Positions 18,065 to 28,139 are shown, numbered from the stretch's first letter. The stretch: DNA of 64,000 bases from Streptomonospora wellingtoniae (GCF_031845375.1 NZ_JAVREK010000002.1:334918-398917), one strand, 5' to 3'. Made by a program: numbers and translations. Notes: generated from the letters alone by a model not told the origin.

Positions 18065-19657
18065 GTGCCACCGGTAATGCGACCCGACCAGACCCAGCCC
18101 CGCCCGCTGTCCGAGCTCGCCCGGCTGCTGGGCAGCGAGGCGTTCGTCACGTGTGTCGAGCCCTCCGAGGCCGACTCGGGCGGCCCGAACGGGGCGGACG
18201 ACGACCCCGGCGCCACCGCGATCAGCGGCATCACGCACGACTCGCGCGCCGTGCGCCCCGGCGACCTCTACGCCGCGCTGCCCGGCAGCCGCGCCCACGG
18301 CGCCGACTTCGCCGCCCAGGCCGCGCAGTCGGGCGCGGCGGCGGTGTTGACCGACCCCGCCGGCTACGATCGGGCCGCCGCCACGCGGCTGCCCGTCGTC
18401 ACGGTCACCGACCCGCGCGCCGAGCTGGGGCGCGTCGCTTCGTGGGTCTACGGCGCACCCGGCGACGACCTGCTGCTCATCGGTACGACCGGCACCAGCG
18501 GCAAGACCACGGTCACCTACCTGGTGGAGTCGGGGCTGCGCAGCGCCGGCATGACCACGGGGCTGATCGGCACGGTCGAGATGCGCGTCGGCGGCCGCCG
18601 CGTCGCCTCGTCGCTGACCACCCCCGAAGCCACCGACCTGCACGGCCTCTTCGCGCGCATGCGCGAGGAGGGCGTCGCGGCCGCGGCGATGGAGGTCTCC
18701 AGCCACGCGCTGGCCCTGGGCCGGGTCGGCGGGGCCCGCTACGACGTCGCCGTCTTCACCAACCTCTCCCAGGACCACCTGGACTTCCACAGCGACCTGC
18801 GCGACTACTTCGACGCCAAGGCGCGGCTGTTCACGCCCGAGCACTGCCGCATCGCGGTGGTCAACAGCGACGACCGCTTCGGCCGGGTCCTCATCGACCA
18901 GGTGCGGGTGCGCGGCGCCGTGCCGGTGACGACCTTCTCCACCGAAGGCGACCTCGACGCCGACTGGCGCGCCGAGGACGTCGACCTCGGACCTCTCGGC
19001 AGCACATTCCGCATCGCCGGCCCCGGCGGCATGCGCGCAGACGCCTCGGTGGCGCTGCCCGGCGCCTTCAACGTCTCCAACGCCCTGGCCGCGGTCGTGG
19101 GACTGGTCGAGGCGGGTGTCCCGCTGCACAGCGCCATCGAGGGCGTGGCCGAGGCACCCGGCGTACCGGGCCGCATGGAGCGCGTCGACGGCGGCCAGGA
19201 CTTCACCGCCGTCGTGGACTACTCGCACAAGCCGGGCGCGATCGAGGCCGTGCTGAGCGCACTGCGCGGCGTCGCCGAGGGGCGGGTGACCATGGTCGTG
19301 GGCTGCGGCGGCGACCGCGACCGCGCCAAGCGCCCGCTGATGGGCGAGGCCGCCGCCCGCCTCGCCGACGCCCTGGTCGTCACCGACGACAACCCGCGCA
19401 CCGAGGACCCCGTCGCGATCGTCTCCGCCATGCTCGACGGGGTCGCCAAGGTACCCCGGGACCAGCGCGCCCGCATCACCGTCGAGCCCGACCGCGCCGA
19501 GGCCATCGACCTGGCGGTACGCCGAGCGGGCACCGGAGACGTCGTAGTGGTGGCCGGCAAGGGCCACGAGACCGGCCAGTACGTCGCCGGCGAGGTTCTG
19601 CCCTTCGACGACCGCGACGTGCTGCTGGCCGCGCTGCGGCGGCGCGCCGCCCACTGA
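18065..19657 (+). CDS. murE: UDP-MurNAc-L-Ala-D-Glu:meso-diaminopimelate ligase
   Basis: ATP-dependent addition of the third stem-peptide residue. The 530-residue Mur ligase has the P-loop GTTGTSGKTT near residue 140, the central-domain HLDFHSDLRDYFDAK, and DNPRTEDP near 442. The DNPR motif is the known signature of enzymes adding meso-diaminopimelate rather than lysine. KGHETGQY near the C-terminus is also typical. GTG at 18065 is assigned; ATG at 18077 is an alternative. TAACCT at 18053-18058 ends 6 bases before the GTG, which suggests a leaderless transcript in addition to read-through from ftsI. Confidence 0.96.
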   Translation: MPPVMRPDQTQPRPLSELARLLGSEAFVTCVEPSEADSGGPNGADDDPGATAISGITHDSRAVRPGDLYAALPGSRAHGADFAAQAAQSGAAAVLTDPAGYDRAAATRLPVVTVTDPRAELGRVASWVYGAPGDDLLLIGTTGTSGKTTVTYLVESGLRSAGMTTGLIGTVEMRVGGRRVASSLTTPEATDLHGLFARMREEGVAAAAMEVSSHALALGRVGGARYDVAVFTNLSQDHLDFHSDLRDYFDAKARLFTPEHCRIAVVNSDDRFGRVLIDQVRVRGAVPVTTFSTEGDLDADWRAEDVDLGPLGSTFRIAGPGGMRADASVALPGAFNVSNALAAVVGLVEAGVPLHSAIEGVAEAPGVPGRMERVDGGQDFTAVVDYSHKPGAIEAVLSALRGVAEGRVTMVVGCGGDRDRAKRPLMGEAAARLADALVVTDDNPRTEDPVAIVSAMLDGVAKVPRDQRARITVEPDRAEAIDLAVRRAGTGDVVVVAGKGHETGQYVAGEVLPFDDRDVLLAALRRRAAH

Positions 19658-20022
19658 ACGAAGGGGGCGCACCACGTACGGACGAGCGAGCAAACACAGG
19701 CGCAGGCAGGTCGTGCGCCTCAAGCCGGCGTCCCGCCGCACCGGGCGGGGCGCCGGCCCCGCGGCACGCCCGACCCCGGGCGCCGCGGCGGCCGCGCCGG
19801 GGAGCCCGTGGACACGGGGCCTCGACGGGCCGGGCTACTCCGGTCTGCGCACAACGCGGGCAATCAAATGTTCTAAGGTAGGTCCGGCAATCGCAGCCCG
19901 GCCCGCGGCGTATCCTCGCCGCCCCAGGGTCGACGGATCGCGCCATCCCCTGTAACCGCGCCGTCGCCCTGTTCGAGGCGCCTTTCGGCGCAAATGGGCC
20001 TGGCCAGACATGAGGAGTGGAT
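19658..20022. other. Gap between murE and murF
   Basis: In most dcw clusters these genes touch or overlap, so a 365-bp gap is unusual. Its first half is GC-rich with no credible gene. Around 19860-19885 the sequence is AT-richer and could hold a promoter for murF, but no paired -35 and -10 boxes could be fixed. The murF ribosome binding site GAGGAG is at 20012-20017. Confidence 0.4.
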
Positions 20023-21477
20023 TTGATCGCGCTGACGCTCGATCGGATCGCTGAGATCACCCAATCCCGAATAAGCGGACCGGCGCGTCCCACGGACGTC
20101 GTGTTCGGGCCCGTCGTCATCGACTCCCGGCGTGCCGAACCAGGTTCGCTCTTCGTCGCCCTCGGCGGCGAACAGGTCGACGGGCACGACTTCGCCCGGT
20201 CTGCTGTCGCCGCGGGTGCCGCGGCGGTCCTGGGATCCCGGCCGGTCGCGGCGCCGCAGTTGCTCACCGACGGAGGCGACGAGGAGGTGATTGCGGCCCT
20301 GGGCCGTCTGGCCAGGGCCGTGGCCGGCGAGCTGACCGGAGCGGACATCGTCGGGATAACCGGCTCCTCCGGCAAGACCACCACCAAGGACCTGATGTCC
20401 CAGGTCCTGGACGGTCTGGGTCCCACCGTCGCGCCGGCGGGCTCCTACAACAACGAGATCGGCCATCCGCTGACCGTGCTGCGCGCCGACGCCGACACCC
20501 GCTTCGTCGTGCTGGAGGTCGCCGCCCGCGGCATGGGCCACATCGCCCACCTGTGCGGCATCGCGCCGCCGCGCATCGGCGTGGTCCTCAACGTCGGCAG
20601 CGCCCACGTCGGCGAGTTCGGCAGCCGCGAGGCCATCGCCCGCGCCAAGGGCGAGCTCGTCGAGGCGCTGCCCTCGGCAGCCGACGGCGGCGTCGCAGTG
20701 CTCAACGCCGACGACGACGCCGTGATCGCCATGGCCGAGCGCACCGCCGCCCGCGTCGTCTCCTACGGCCTGGCCCCCGGTGCCCACGTGCGCGCCGAAA
20801 GCGTCGAGCTCGACGCCGCCGGACGTGCGGGATTCACCCTGCTCGTCGGCGAGCGCTCGGCCCCGGTCCGCCTCGCGCTGGTCGGCGCCCACCAGGTGCA
20901 CAACGCGCTGGCCGTGGCGGCCGTGGCGGCCGAGGCGGGCATGGAGCCCGACGCCATCGCCGCCGCGCTGTCGCAGGCCGGCCCGGTGAGCCGCTGGCGC
21001 ATGGAGGTCACGGAGGCGCCCGGCGGCGTCACCGTCGTCAACGACGCCTACAACGCCAACCCCGAGTCCGTCGCCGCGGCGCTGAGCACGCTGGAGGCGT
21101 TCGGCGGGCAGGGGGGGCGCCGCACGCACGCTGTGCTGGGCGTCATGGCCGAGCTGGGCGAGACGTCCGACGCCGAGCACCGCGGTGCCGGCGCCCTGGC
21201 CGCCCGCAGCGGAGTGCGCACGCTCGTGGTGGTCGGCGACGACGCCGCGCCCATGGCCGAGGGGGCCGCCGCCGAGCCCGGGTGGGACGGAGAGGTGCTG
21301 CGGGTCCGCGACGCCGGCGAGGCGGTCGCGGCCCTGCGCGCGCGATTGCGGCAGGAAGACGTCGTCATGGTGAAGGGATCGCGCGTGGCAGGGCTGGAGA
21401 AGGTCGCCGAGCAGCTGGCGGAAGGCGGCGTGCCCGCCGCGCAGGCCGGCGGGACGTCCGGGGAGGCCGCCAAGTGA
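20023..21477 (+). CDS. murF: UDP-MurNAc-tripeptide:D-alanyl-D-alanine ligase
   Basis: Adds the D-Ala-D-Ala dipeptide to make the UDP-MurNAc-pentapeptide. The 484-residue Mur ligase has the P-loop GSSGKTTTKD near residue 112, SYNNEIGHPLTVL and VVNDAYNANPES near 350, typical of MurF. TTG at 20023 is chosen because the GAGGAG site lies 5 bases upstream and the product starts IALTLDRIAEI; the GTG at 20017 would lie inside that site. Its stop overlaps the mraY start (GTGA). Confidence 0.95.
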   Translation: MIALTLDRIAEITQSRISGPARPTDVVFGPVVIDSRRAEPGSLFVALGGEQVDGHDFARSAVAAGAAAVLGSRPVAAPQLLTDGGDEEVIAALGRLARAVAGELTGADIVGITGSSGKTTTKDLMSQVLDGLGPTVAPAGSYNNEIGHPLTVLRADADTRFVVLEVAARGMGHIAHLCGIAPPRIGVVLNVGSAHVGEFGSREAIARAKGELVEALPSAADGGVAVLNADDDAVIAMAERTAARVVSYGLAPGAHVRAESVELDAAGRAGFTLLVGERSAPVRLALVGAHQVHNALAVAAVAAEAGMEPDAIAAALSQAGPVSRWRMEVTEAPGGVTVVNDAYNANPESVAAALSTLEAFGGQGGRRTHAVLGVMAELGETSDAEHRGAGALAARSGVRTLVVVGDDAAPMAEGAAAEPGWDGEVLRVRDAGEAVAALRARLRQEDVVMVKGSRVAGLEKVAEQLAEGGVPAAQAGGTSGEAAK

Positions 21478-22529
21478 CCGGCATTCTTGTCGCGGCGGGC
21501 CTGTCGCTGCTCGTCTCTCTGCTGATCATGCCGCTGGTCATCCGGGTCTTGTTCCGGTTCAAGTTCGGCCAGGAGGTCCGCGACGACGGACCCGAGGGGC
21601 ACAAGACCAAGCAGGGCACGCCCACGATGGGCGGCATCGTCATCATCGTCGGCGCCATCATCGGCTACTTCGCATCGCACCTGGTGCTGATGACGCGGCC
21701 CACCGTCTCCGGGCTGCTGGTGATGTTCCTGTTCGTGGGAATGGGAGCCGTCGGCTTCCTCGACGACTTCATCAAGATCTACAAGCGCCGCAGCCTGGGC
21801 CTGCGCAGCGGCGCCAAGATGCTGGGCCAGACGATCGTGGGCGTCGGGTTCGCCGTCGGCGTCACCCAGTTCCCCAACGGCTACGGTTACACGCCGGCCT
21901 CGCCGCAGCTGTCGTTCCTGCGCGACTTCGGGCCGCCGCTGCTGCTGGTCGTGTTCGTGGCCTGGGCGCTGTTCCTCATCGTGGGCTTCTCCAACGCCGT
22001 CAACCTCACCGACGGGCTGGACGGCCTGGCCACCGGCGCCATGATCCTGTCGCTGGTCGCCTACGTGATCATCGGCAACTGGCAGCTGCGCCAGAGCTGC
22101 GTGGCCTACCTGGCGCCCAGCTGCTACCCGGTGCGCGACCCGCTTGACCTGGCGGTGGTGGCCGCGGCCTGCCTGGGCGGCTGCATCGGCTTCCTCTGGT
22201 ACAACGCGCCGCCCGCCAAGATCTTCATGGGCGACACCGGGTCGCTGGCCCTGGGCGGGCTCATCGTGGGCCTGGCCATCACCACCCGCACCCAGCTGCT
22301 GCTGCTGGTCATCGGCGGCCTGTTCGTGCTCATCACGCTGTCGGTCATGGTGCAGATCAGCTCGTTCCGGCTCACCGGCAAACGCATATTCCGGATGGCG
22401 CCGCTGCAGCACCACTTCGAGCTCAAAGGCTGGGCCGAAACCACGATCGTCATCCGCTTCTGGATCATCCAAGGGCTGCTGGTGGGCGTGGGAATCGGCC
22501 TGTTCTACCTGGAATGGATGCCCCGATGA
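21474..22529 (+). CDS. mraY: Phospho-MurNAc-pentapeptide translocase
   Basis: Integral membrane enzyme that transfers phospho-MurNAc-pentapeptide to undecaprenyl phosphate, giving lipid I. The 351-residue protein has about ten helices and the family motifs TPTMGGI, FLDDFIK (with the catalytic DD), FSNAVNLTDGLDGLA, and MGDTGSLALGG, plus the C-terminal PLQHHFELKGW. The GTG at 21474 overlaps the murF stop by 4 bp, and its end overlaps murD, so the three are translationally coupled. Confidence 0.97.
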   Translation: MTGILVAAGLSLLVSLLIMPLVIRVLFRFKFGQEVRDDGPEGHKTKQGTPTMGGIVIIVGAIIGYFASHLVLMTRPTVSGLLVMFLFVGMGAVGFLDDFIKIYKRRSLGLRSGAKMLGQTIVGVGFAVGVTQFPNGYGYTPASPQLSFLRDFGPPLLLVVFVAWALFLIVGFSNAVNLTDGLDGLATGAMILSLVAYVIIGNWQLRQSCVAYLAPSCYPVRDPLDLAVVAAACLGGCIGFLWYNAPPAKIFMGDTGSLALGGLIVGLAITTRTQLLLLVIGGLFVLITLSVMVQISSFRLTGKRIFRMAPLQHHFELKGWAETTIVIRFWIIQGLLVGVGIGLFYLEWMPR

Positions 22530-23977
22530 CCCCCACCGGCGGCCCGTCGCGCACGGACGCCCCGGCCGACCCCGGCTTCGCCGCCGCCCTCCGGGAGCGG
22601 GCGGTGTGCGTGGCCGGGCTGGGGGTCTCCGGGCCTCCGGTGGTCCGCGCCCTGCTGGCCCGCGGCGCGCGGGTGAGCGTCGTCGACGCCCGCGAGGACG
22701 AGGGGACCCTCGGCCTCGCCCGGGAGTTGCGCGCCGAAGGAGCCCGCGTGCTGCTGGGCGGGCACGCCCTGCCTCCCGAAACGGACCTGGTGGTCACCTC
22801 GCCCGGCTGGCGCCCCGACGCGCCGCTGCTGGCGCAGGCCGCCGCCGGGGGGGTCGAGATCGTGGGCGACGTGGAACTGGCGTGGCGATTGCGCCCGGCG
22901 GGGCAGCGGTGGCTGGCCATCACCGGCACCAACGGCAAGACCACCACAGTGCGCATGCTGGAGGCCATGCTGCGCGCCGACGGCCGCGACGCACTGGCCG
23001 TGGGCAACGTCGGCACCCCGATCATGGAGGCCGCGCTGCCCGGCGGCTCCCGTCCCGCGCCCGAGTTGCTGGCGGTGGAGCTGTCCAGTTTCCAGCTGCA
23101 CTGGTCGGCGACGCTGGCTCCGCACGCGGCCGCGGTGCTCAACGTGGCGCCCGACCACCTCGACTGGCACGGCGGCCTGGAGGCATACGCCGCCGCCAAG
23201 GGCCGCATCTACGCTCGCGGGACCCTGCGGGTGGCCAACGCCGACGACGCGTGGTCGGCGCACCTGGCCCGGACCTGCGGCGACCCCGCCGCCCCGCTGT
23301 ACGGCTTCACCCTGGCCACGCCGCGCGCAGGCCAGATCGGCGTCGTCGAGGACCTGCTGGTCGACCGGGCCTTCGCGGCCGACCCCCGCGGAGGCGCCGT
23401 GGAGCTCGCCTCGCTCGCCGACGTCGTGCCCGCGGCACCGCACAACGTCGCCAACGCCCTGGCCGCGGCCGCGCTCGCCCGATCCGCGGGCGCGGCGCCG
23501 GAGTCCGTGCGCGCGGGGCTGGCCGCATTCGCGCCGGAGCCGCACCGCATGGCACAGCTGGGCTCGGTGGGCGGCGTGGACTACGTCGACGACTCCAAGG
23601 CCACCAACCCGCACGCGGCCGCCGCCGCTCTCGCCTCGTTCGCGTCGGTGGTGTGGGTGGCCGGCGGGCTGCTCAAGGGGGCCGAGGTCGAGGACCTGGT
23701 GCGCGAGGCGGCGCCGCGGCTGCGCGCCGCGGTGCTGCTGGGCCGCGACCGCGACCGGCTGCGCGCGGCTCTGGCCCGCCACGCCCCCGACACCGCGGTC
23801 GTCGAGGTCGAGACCGCCGGCGAAGGCGCGATGGAGGAGGCCGTGCGAGCCGCGGCCGGCCTGGCCCGCCCCGGCGACACGGTCCTGCTCGCCCCCGCCG
23901 CCGCATCCATGGACATGTTCACCGACTACAAGGAGCGCGGCCGCCGCTTCGCCGCGGCCGTGGCGGCGCGCGGCTGA
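22526..23977 (+). CDS. murD: UDP-MurNAc-L-alanine:D-glutamate ligase
   Basis: Adds D-Glu to UDP-MurNAc-L-Ala. The protein is 483 residues from the ATG at 22526, which overlaps the mraY stop (ATGA); an in-frame ATG at 22514 is possible. The N-terminal nucleotide-binding domain has VAGLGVSGPPV, the P-loop is GTNGKTTTVRM, and the C-terminal part shows DYVDDSKATNPHAA and LLAPAAASMDMFTDYKERG, both typical of MurD. ftsW starts 156 bp later. Confidence 0.95.
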   Translation: MTPTGGPSRTDAPADPGFAAALRERAVCVAGLGVSGPPVVRALLARGARVSVVDAREDEGTLGLARELRAEGARVLLGGHALPPETDLVVTSPGWRPDAPLLAQAAAGGVEIVGDVELAWRLRPAGQRWLAITGTNGKTTTVRMLEAMLRADGRDALAVGNVGTPIMEAALPGGSRPAPELLAVELSSFQLHWSATLAPHAAAVLNVAPDHLDWHGGLEAYAAAKGRIYARGTLRVANADDAWSAHLARTCGDPAAPLYGFTLATPRAGQIGVVEDLLVDRAFAADPRGGAVELASLADVVPAAPHNVANALAAAALARSAGAAPESVRAGLAAFAPEPHRMAQLGSVGGVDYVDDSKATNPHAAAAALASFASVVWVAGGLLKGAEVEDLVREAAPRLRAAVLLGRDRDRLRAALARHAPDTAVVEVETAGEGAMEEAVRAAAGLARPGDTVLLAPAAASMDMFTDYKERGRRFAAAVAARG

Positions 23978-24133
23978 CCCGGTCCCCGCCGGCGTCCCGG
24001 GGGGCCGCCGGGACGCGCCGGGCTCCCGACGAGCGGCGAAGCACCCGACACGCGCGTTATGTCCGGGGCTTCGGGCCGCTGGACCGCCAGACTTGGTCGA
24101 CGCTGCGAGAACTGCGTCGGGCGGAGGTCGCCA

Positions 24134-25504
24134 ATGGCGGTATCGACATCGGTCCCCTCGGCCAAGCGGGCCGAGGGCGGCCCGCGGCGGGCCGGGGGCG
24201 GTGCGCGCGCGTGGCTGCGCGACCTGCCTTCGATCCTCGACCGCCCGCTGACCTCCTACTACCTGCTGGCCGGTACGACCGCGATGCTGACGGCCCTTGG
24301 CCTGACCATGGTGCTGTCGTCCTCCATGGTCGACTCCTACACCGAGACCGGATCGGCCTTCTCCCTGTTCCAGAAGCAGGCCATGGCGGCCGCCGCCGGC
24401 CTGCCGCTGATGGTGCTGGCCTCGCATCTGCCGGTGAGCGTGTTCCGGGCCGTGGGCTACCCGGCCCTGCTGGTGTCGATCGCGCTGCTGCTGATCACCG
24501 CCTTCCGCGGCGACGCCTACGGCAGCGGCGCGGTGCGCTGGCTGGAGATCGGCGGGTTGACCATCCAGGCTTCGGAGCCCGCCAAGCTCGCCTTCGCGCT
24601 GTGGGGGGCGAACGTGCTCGCCCGCAAGGAGGAGCTCAAGCAGCTGGGCGACTGGCGGCAGCTGCTGATGCCGCTGCTGCCCGGCTGCGGGATCCTGGTC
24701 GTGCTCGTGCTCGTCGGCACCGACCTGGGTACCTCGTTCGTGCTGCTGGCGACCTTCCTGGCACTGCTGTGGGTGGTCGGCGCGCCCGGCAGGCTGTTCC
24801 TGGCGATGATCGGCATGGTGGTCTCGCTGGTCTCGATCATGGTCGCCGTCCAGCCCTTCCGCCTCGCGCGGGTCACCTCCTTCCTGAACCCGCAGAGCGA
24901 TCCCACCGACGCCAACTTCCAACTGCTGCACGGCCTCTACGCGCTGGGCACCGGGGGCGTCTTCGGCGTGGGCATCGGCCAGAGCCGGGAGAAGTGGGGG
25001 TTCCTACCCCACCCCGAGAGCGACTTCATCTTCGCGATCATCGGCGAGGAGATGGGCCTGATCGGCACCCTCGTCGTCGTCGGACTGTTCGGCGTTCTGG
25101 GCTACGCTGGTCTGCGCGTGGCGGCACGCGCCGGCGACCCGTTCACCCGGCTGGCCGCCACCGCGATCACCGCCTGGGTCACCATCCAGGCGATGGTGAA
25201 CATCGGCACGGTCATCGGTGTCATGCCGATCACGGGGATCCCGCTGCCGCTGGTATCGGCCGGCGGGTCCGCGCTCATCCCGACCATGGTCGCGCTGGGC
25301 ATCCTGCTGGCGTTAGCCAAGTCCGAGCCGGAGGCGCGGGCGGCCCTGGCGGCACGCGGTCCCAGCCGGGTGCAAAGGGCTCTAGGCTGGCTGGGCCTGG
25401 ACTTCACGGCTACGGGCGCCGCCCCGAAGCGCCCCGCCGCGGGCCGGGCCGACAACCGACCGCGCTCGACGCAGGTGCAAGCGAGGAGGAATCGGCGACG
25501 ATGA
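24134..25504 (+). CDS. ftsW: Lipid II glycosyltransferase FtsW (SEDS family)
   Basis: A 456-residue SEDS protein with ten membrane helices that polymerises septal glycan strands with FtsI. Family motifs include GSGAVRWLEIGGLTIQASEPAKLA, GTDLGTSFVL, HGLYALGTGGVFGVGIG and PLPLVSAGGSA. The N-terminus (about 45 residues) and the Arg-rich C-terminus are cytoplasmic. The ATG at 24134 has GGAGG at 24123-24127; the frame is open to 24059 but lacks a site there. The stop overlaps murG (ATGA). Confidence 0.94.
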   Translation: MAVSTSVPSAKRAEGGPRRAGGGARAWLRDLPSILDRPLTSYYLLAGTTAMLTALGLTMVLSSSMVDSYTETGSAFSLFQKQAMAAAAGLPLMVLASHLPVSVFRAVGYPALLVSIALLLITAFRGDAYGSGAVRWLEIGGLTIQASEPAKLAFALWGANVLARKEELKQLGDWRQLLMPLLPGCGILVVLVLVGTDLGTSFVLLATFLALLWVVGAPGRLFLAMIGMVVSLVSIMVAVQPFRLARVTSFLNPQSDPTDANFQLLHGLYALGTGGVFGVGIGQSREKWGFLPHPESDFIFAIIGEEMGLIGTLVVVGLFGVLGYAGLRVAARAGDPFTRLAATAITAWVTIQAMVNIGTVIGVMPITGIPLPLVSAGGSALIPTMVALGILLALAKSEPEARAALAARGPSRVQRALGWLGLDFTATGAAPKRPAAGRADNRPRSTQVQARRNRRR

Positions 25505-26667
25505 GGGTAGCCCTCGCCGGAGGCGGCACGGCCGGGCATATCGAGCCCGCGCTCTCCCTGGCCGATGCGCTCATGCGCATCGACCCGCAGACCCGGATCA
25601 TGTGTCTGGGCACCGAACGAGGACTCGAGACCCGCCTCGTCCCCATGCGGGGCTACGAACTGGGCACCATCCCGGCCGTCCCCCTGCCGCGCCGGCTCAC
25701 CCCCAAGCTCCTCACCGTCCCCGGCAAGCTCGCCAGCGCCATCGGCGCCGCCGGCAGCCACCTCGCGCGCCTCGAAGCCGACGTGCTGGTGGGCTTCGGT
25801 GGCTACGTCGCCACCCCCGGCTACCTGGCCGCCCGTCGGCGCCGCATCCCCGTCGTCATCCACGAGGCAAACCCCCTGCCGGGCCTGGCCAACCGCCTCG
25901 GCGCCCGGATGACCAGCCACGTCTACACCGGCCACCCGCACAGCGACATCCGAAACGGCCGCTACATCGGAATCCCGCTGCGCGAGCAGGTCTCCTCGCT
26001 GGACCGGCTGGCCACGGGCGACAAGGCCCGCGCGCACTTCGGGCTGCGCCCGGAGCTGCCCACGCTGCTGATCTTCGGCGGGTCCCAGGGCGCGCAGTCG
26101 GTCAACGAAGCCGCCTTCGCCGCAGCCGACCGGTTCGCCGCGGCCGGTGTGCAGGTGCTGCACGTCGTGGGCCCCAACAACGCCGACGAGCCCGAGGACC
26201 GCACCCGCGACAGCGTGCCCTACGTGGTCGTGCCCTACGTCGACCGGATGGACCTCGCCTACGCCGCCGCCGACGTCGCGATGTGCCGCTCGGGCGCGCT
26301 GACCTGCGCCGAGCTGACCGCTGTGGGCCTGCCGGGCGCGTTCGTCCCGCTGCCCATCGGCAACGGCGAGCAGCGCCTCAACGCCGAGCCCATCGTCGAG
26401 GCCGGCGGCGGGCTGCTCGTGGAGAACGGCGACCTGGGACCCGGCTGGATCGCCGACAACCTCATCCCGCTGCTCACCGACACCGACCGGGTCGTGGCGA
26501 TGTCGGAGGCCGCCTCGCGCATGGGCCGCCGCGACGCCGACATGGAGCTCGCCCGCGAGGTTCTGGCGATCGCCCGCGGCGAACGCGGCGACCCCGAGCC
26601 CGAGGTAGACGAATCCGAGATCATCGTCGACGAGTCGTTCGCCGACGACGGGAAGGACACGCGGTGA
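25501..26667 (+). CDS. murG: UDP-GlcNAc:lipid I N-acetylglucosaminyltransferase
   Basis: GT-B glycosyltransferase on the inner face of the membrane that makes lipid II. The 388-residue protein has GGGTAGHIEPALSLA at the N-terminus, GFGGYVATPGYLAARRR, HEANPLPGLANR, FGGSQGAQSVNE and the donor-site region CRSGALTCAELTAVGLPG. It overlaps ftsW and murC by 4 bp each. The last 30 residues are an acidic tail beyond the usual end. Confidence 0.96.
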   Translation: MRVALAGGGTAGHIEPALSLADALMRIDPQTRIMCLGTERGLETRLVPMRGYELGTIPAVPLPRRLTPKLLTVPGKLASAIGAAGSHLARLEADVLVGFGGYVATPGYLAARRRRIPVVIHEANPLPGLANRLGARMTSHVYTGHPHSDIRNGRYIGIPLREQVSSLDRLATGDKARAHFGLRPELPTLLIFGGSQGAQSVNEAAFAAADRFAAAGVQVLHVVGPNNADEPEDRTRDSVPYVVVPYVDRMDLAYAAADVAMCRSGALTCAELTAVGLPGAFVPLPIGNGEQRLNAEPIVEAGGGLLVENGDLGPGWIADNLIPLLTDTDRVVAMSEAASRMGRRDADMELAREVLAIARGERGDPEPEVDESEIIVDESFADDGKDTR

Positions 26668-28097
26668 GCCTCGTACCGCCCGCAGAGCCCGTGCCCGTGG
26701 ACAAGCTGGGCCGGGTCCACTTCATCGGCATCGGCGGCGTCGGCATGTCGGGCATCGCCCGGGTACTGCTCCAGCTGGGGGTCGAGGTCACCGGAAGCGA
26801 CGCCAAGGACGGCCCGCTGCTGCACGAGCTGGCGGCCCTCGGCGCGACCACCCGTGTCGGGCACGACGCCGCCAACGTCGGAACCGCCGACACGGTCGTG
26901 GTCACCTCCGCTGTGCGCGAGGACAACCCCGAGCTCGCCGAGGCGCGCGGGCGCGGCCTGCGGGTCGTCCCGCGCGCGGCCGCGCTGGGGTCGCTGCTGC
27001 TGGGGCGGCGCGGCGTTGCCGTTGCCGGCACCCACGGCAAGACCACCACCACCTCGATGCTCACCGTCGTCCTCCAGCACGCCGGCGCCGACCCCGGCTA
27101 CGTGATCGGCGGTGCGCTGGTCGACACCGGGACCGGAGCCGACGCCGGCGCCGGGGAGACCGTGGTCGCCGAGGCCGACGAGAGCGACGGCTCGTTCCTG
27201 ATGCTCTCGCCCGAGATCGCCGTGGTCACCAACGTCGAGGCCGACCACCTCGACAACTACGGCGGCCTGGACGAGATCCACGCCAACTTCGCTGCCTTCG
27301 CCGAGCGCGTCGCCGACACCCTGGTCGTGGGCGCCGACGACCCCGGCGCCCGCCGCGTCGCCGCGATCGCCCGGGACCTGGGCAAGCGGGTGGTCACCTA
27401 CGGCGAGTCGACCGACTGCGACTACCGGGTGGCCGGAGTCTCGGCCGACGGCTTCCGCACCTCCTTCACTCTGAGCGTGCCCGGCGGCGAGCCGCTGCGC
27501 GCCGAGCTGGCGGTGCCCGGTCGGCACAACGTGCTCAACGCCGCCGCCGCGGTGGCGGCCGCCGCCGTACTGGGCCACGACCCCGAGGTGGCCGTCGCCG
27601 GGCTGGCCGGATTCACCGGCGCCGCTCGGCGCTTCGAGCTCAAGGGCGAGGCCGGCGGTGTCGCGGTCTACGACAGCTACGCCCACCACCCCACCGAGAT
27701 CGAGGCCGACCTGCACGCGGCCCGCGCCGCGCTGGACACCCGGGCCGGCGACGCACCGCCCGGCCGGGTCGTGGCGGTCTTCCAACCCCACCTGTACAGT
27801 CGCACGCGGATCTTCGCCGACGAGTTCGCCGCGGCCCTGTCGCTGGCCGACGAGGTCGTGGTCCTGGCGGTCTACGCCGCGCGGGAGGATCCCGAGCCCG
27901 GTGTCAGCTCCGAGCTGATCACCCGGGGGATCACCCGCGGCGTCGCCTACGAGCCCGACCGCGCCGATGCGGTGGCCCGCGCGGCGGCCGCCGCCCAGCC
28001 CGGCGACATCGTGCTGACCATGGGCGCGGGCGACGTGACCGAGTTGGGGCCGCGGATCGTCGAGGCGCTCGCGGCGCTGGAACAGGTCGGCGACTAG
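26664..28097 (+). CDS. murC: UDP-N-acetylmuramate:L-alanine ligase
   Basis: First Mur ligase of stem-peptide synthesis. The 477-residue protein has the Rossmann motif HFIGIGGVGMSGIAR, the P-loop GTHGKTTTTSM, EADESDGSFL, VTNVEADHLDNYG, the MurC-type YDSYAHHPTEI and FQPHLYSRTR. The GTG at 26664 overlaps the murG stop. ftsQ follows after 42 bp. No murB or ddl lies between murC and ftsQ, as in many actinobacteria. Confidence 0.96.
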   Translation: MSLVPPAEPVPVDKLGRVHFIGIGGVGMSGIARVLLQLGVEVTGSDAKDGPLLHELAALGATTRVGHDAANVGTADTVVVTSAVREDNPELAEARGRGLRVVPRAAALGSLLLGRRGVAVAGTHGKTTTTSMLTVVLQHAGADPGYVIGGALVDTGTGADAGAGETVVAEADESDGSFLMLSPEIAVVTNVEADHLDNYGGLDEIHANFAAFAERVADTLVVGADDPGARRVAAIARDLGKRVVTYGESTDCDYRVAGVSADGFRTSFTLSVPGGEPLRAELAVPGRHNVLNAAAAVAAAAVLGHDPEVAVAGLAGFTGAARRFELKGEAGGVAVYDSYAHHPTEIEADLHAARAALDTRAGDAPPGRVVAVFQPHLYSRTRIFADEFAAALSLADEVVVLAVYAAREDPEPGVSSELITRGITRGVAYEPDRADAVARAAAAAQPGDIVLTMGAGDVTELGPRIVEALAALEQVGD

Positions 28098-28139
28098 GCG
28101 CGCACCCGCGCGCATCGGGGTGAAAGGCGGCGAGAGCAG

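Noticed and set aside
22144..26667. A 1507-codon open frame across mraY, murD, ftsW and murG
   Set aside because: It is open because of GC-rich codon bias; only its last part, murG, has a protein family. The rest is Arg/Pro/Gly-rich in the wrong frame.
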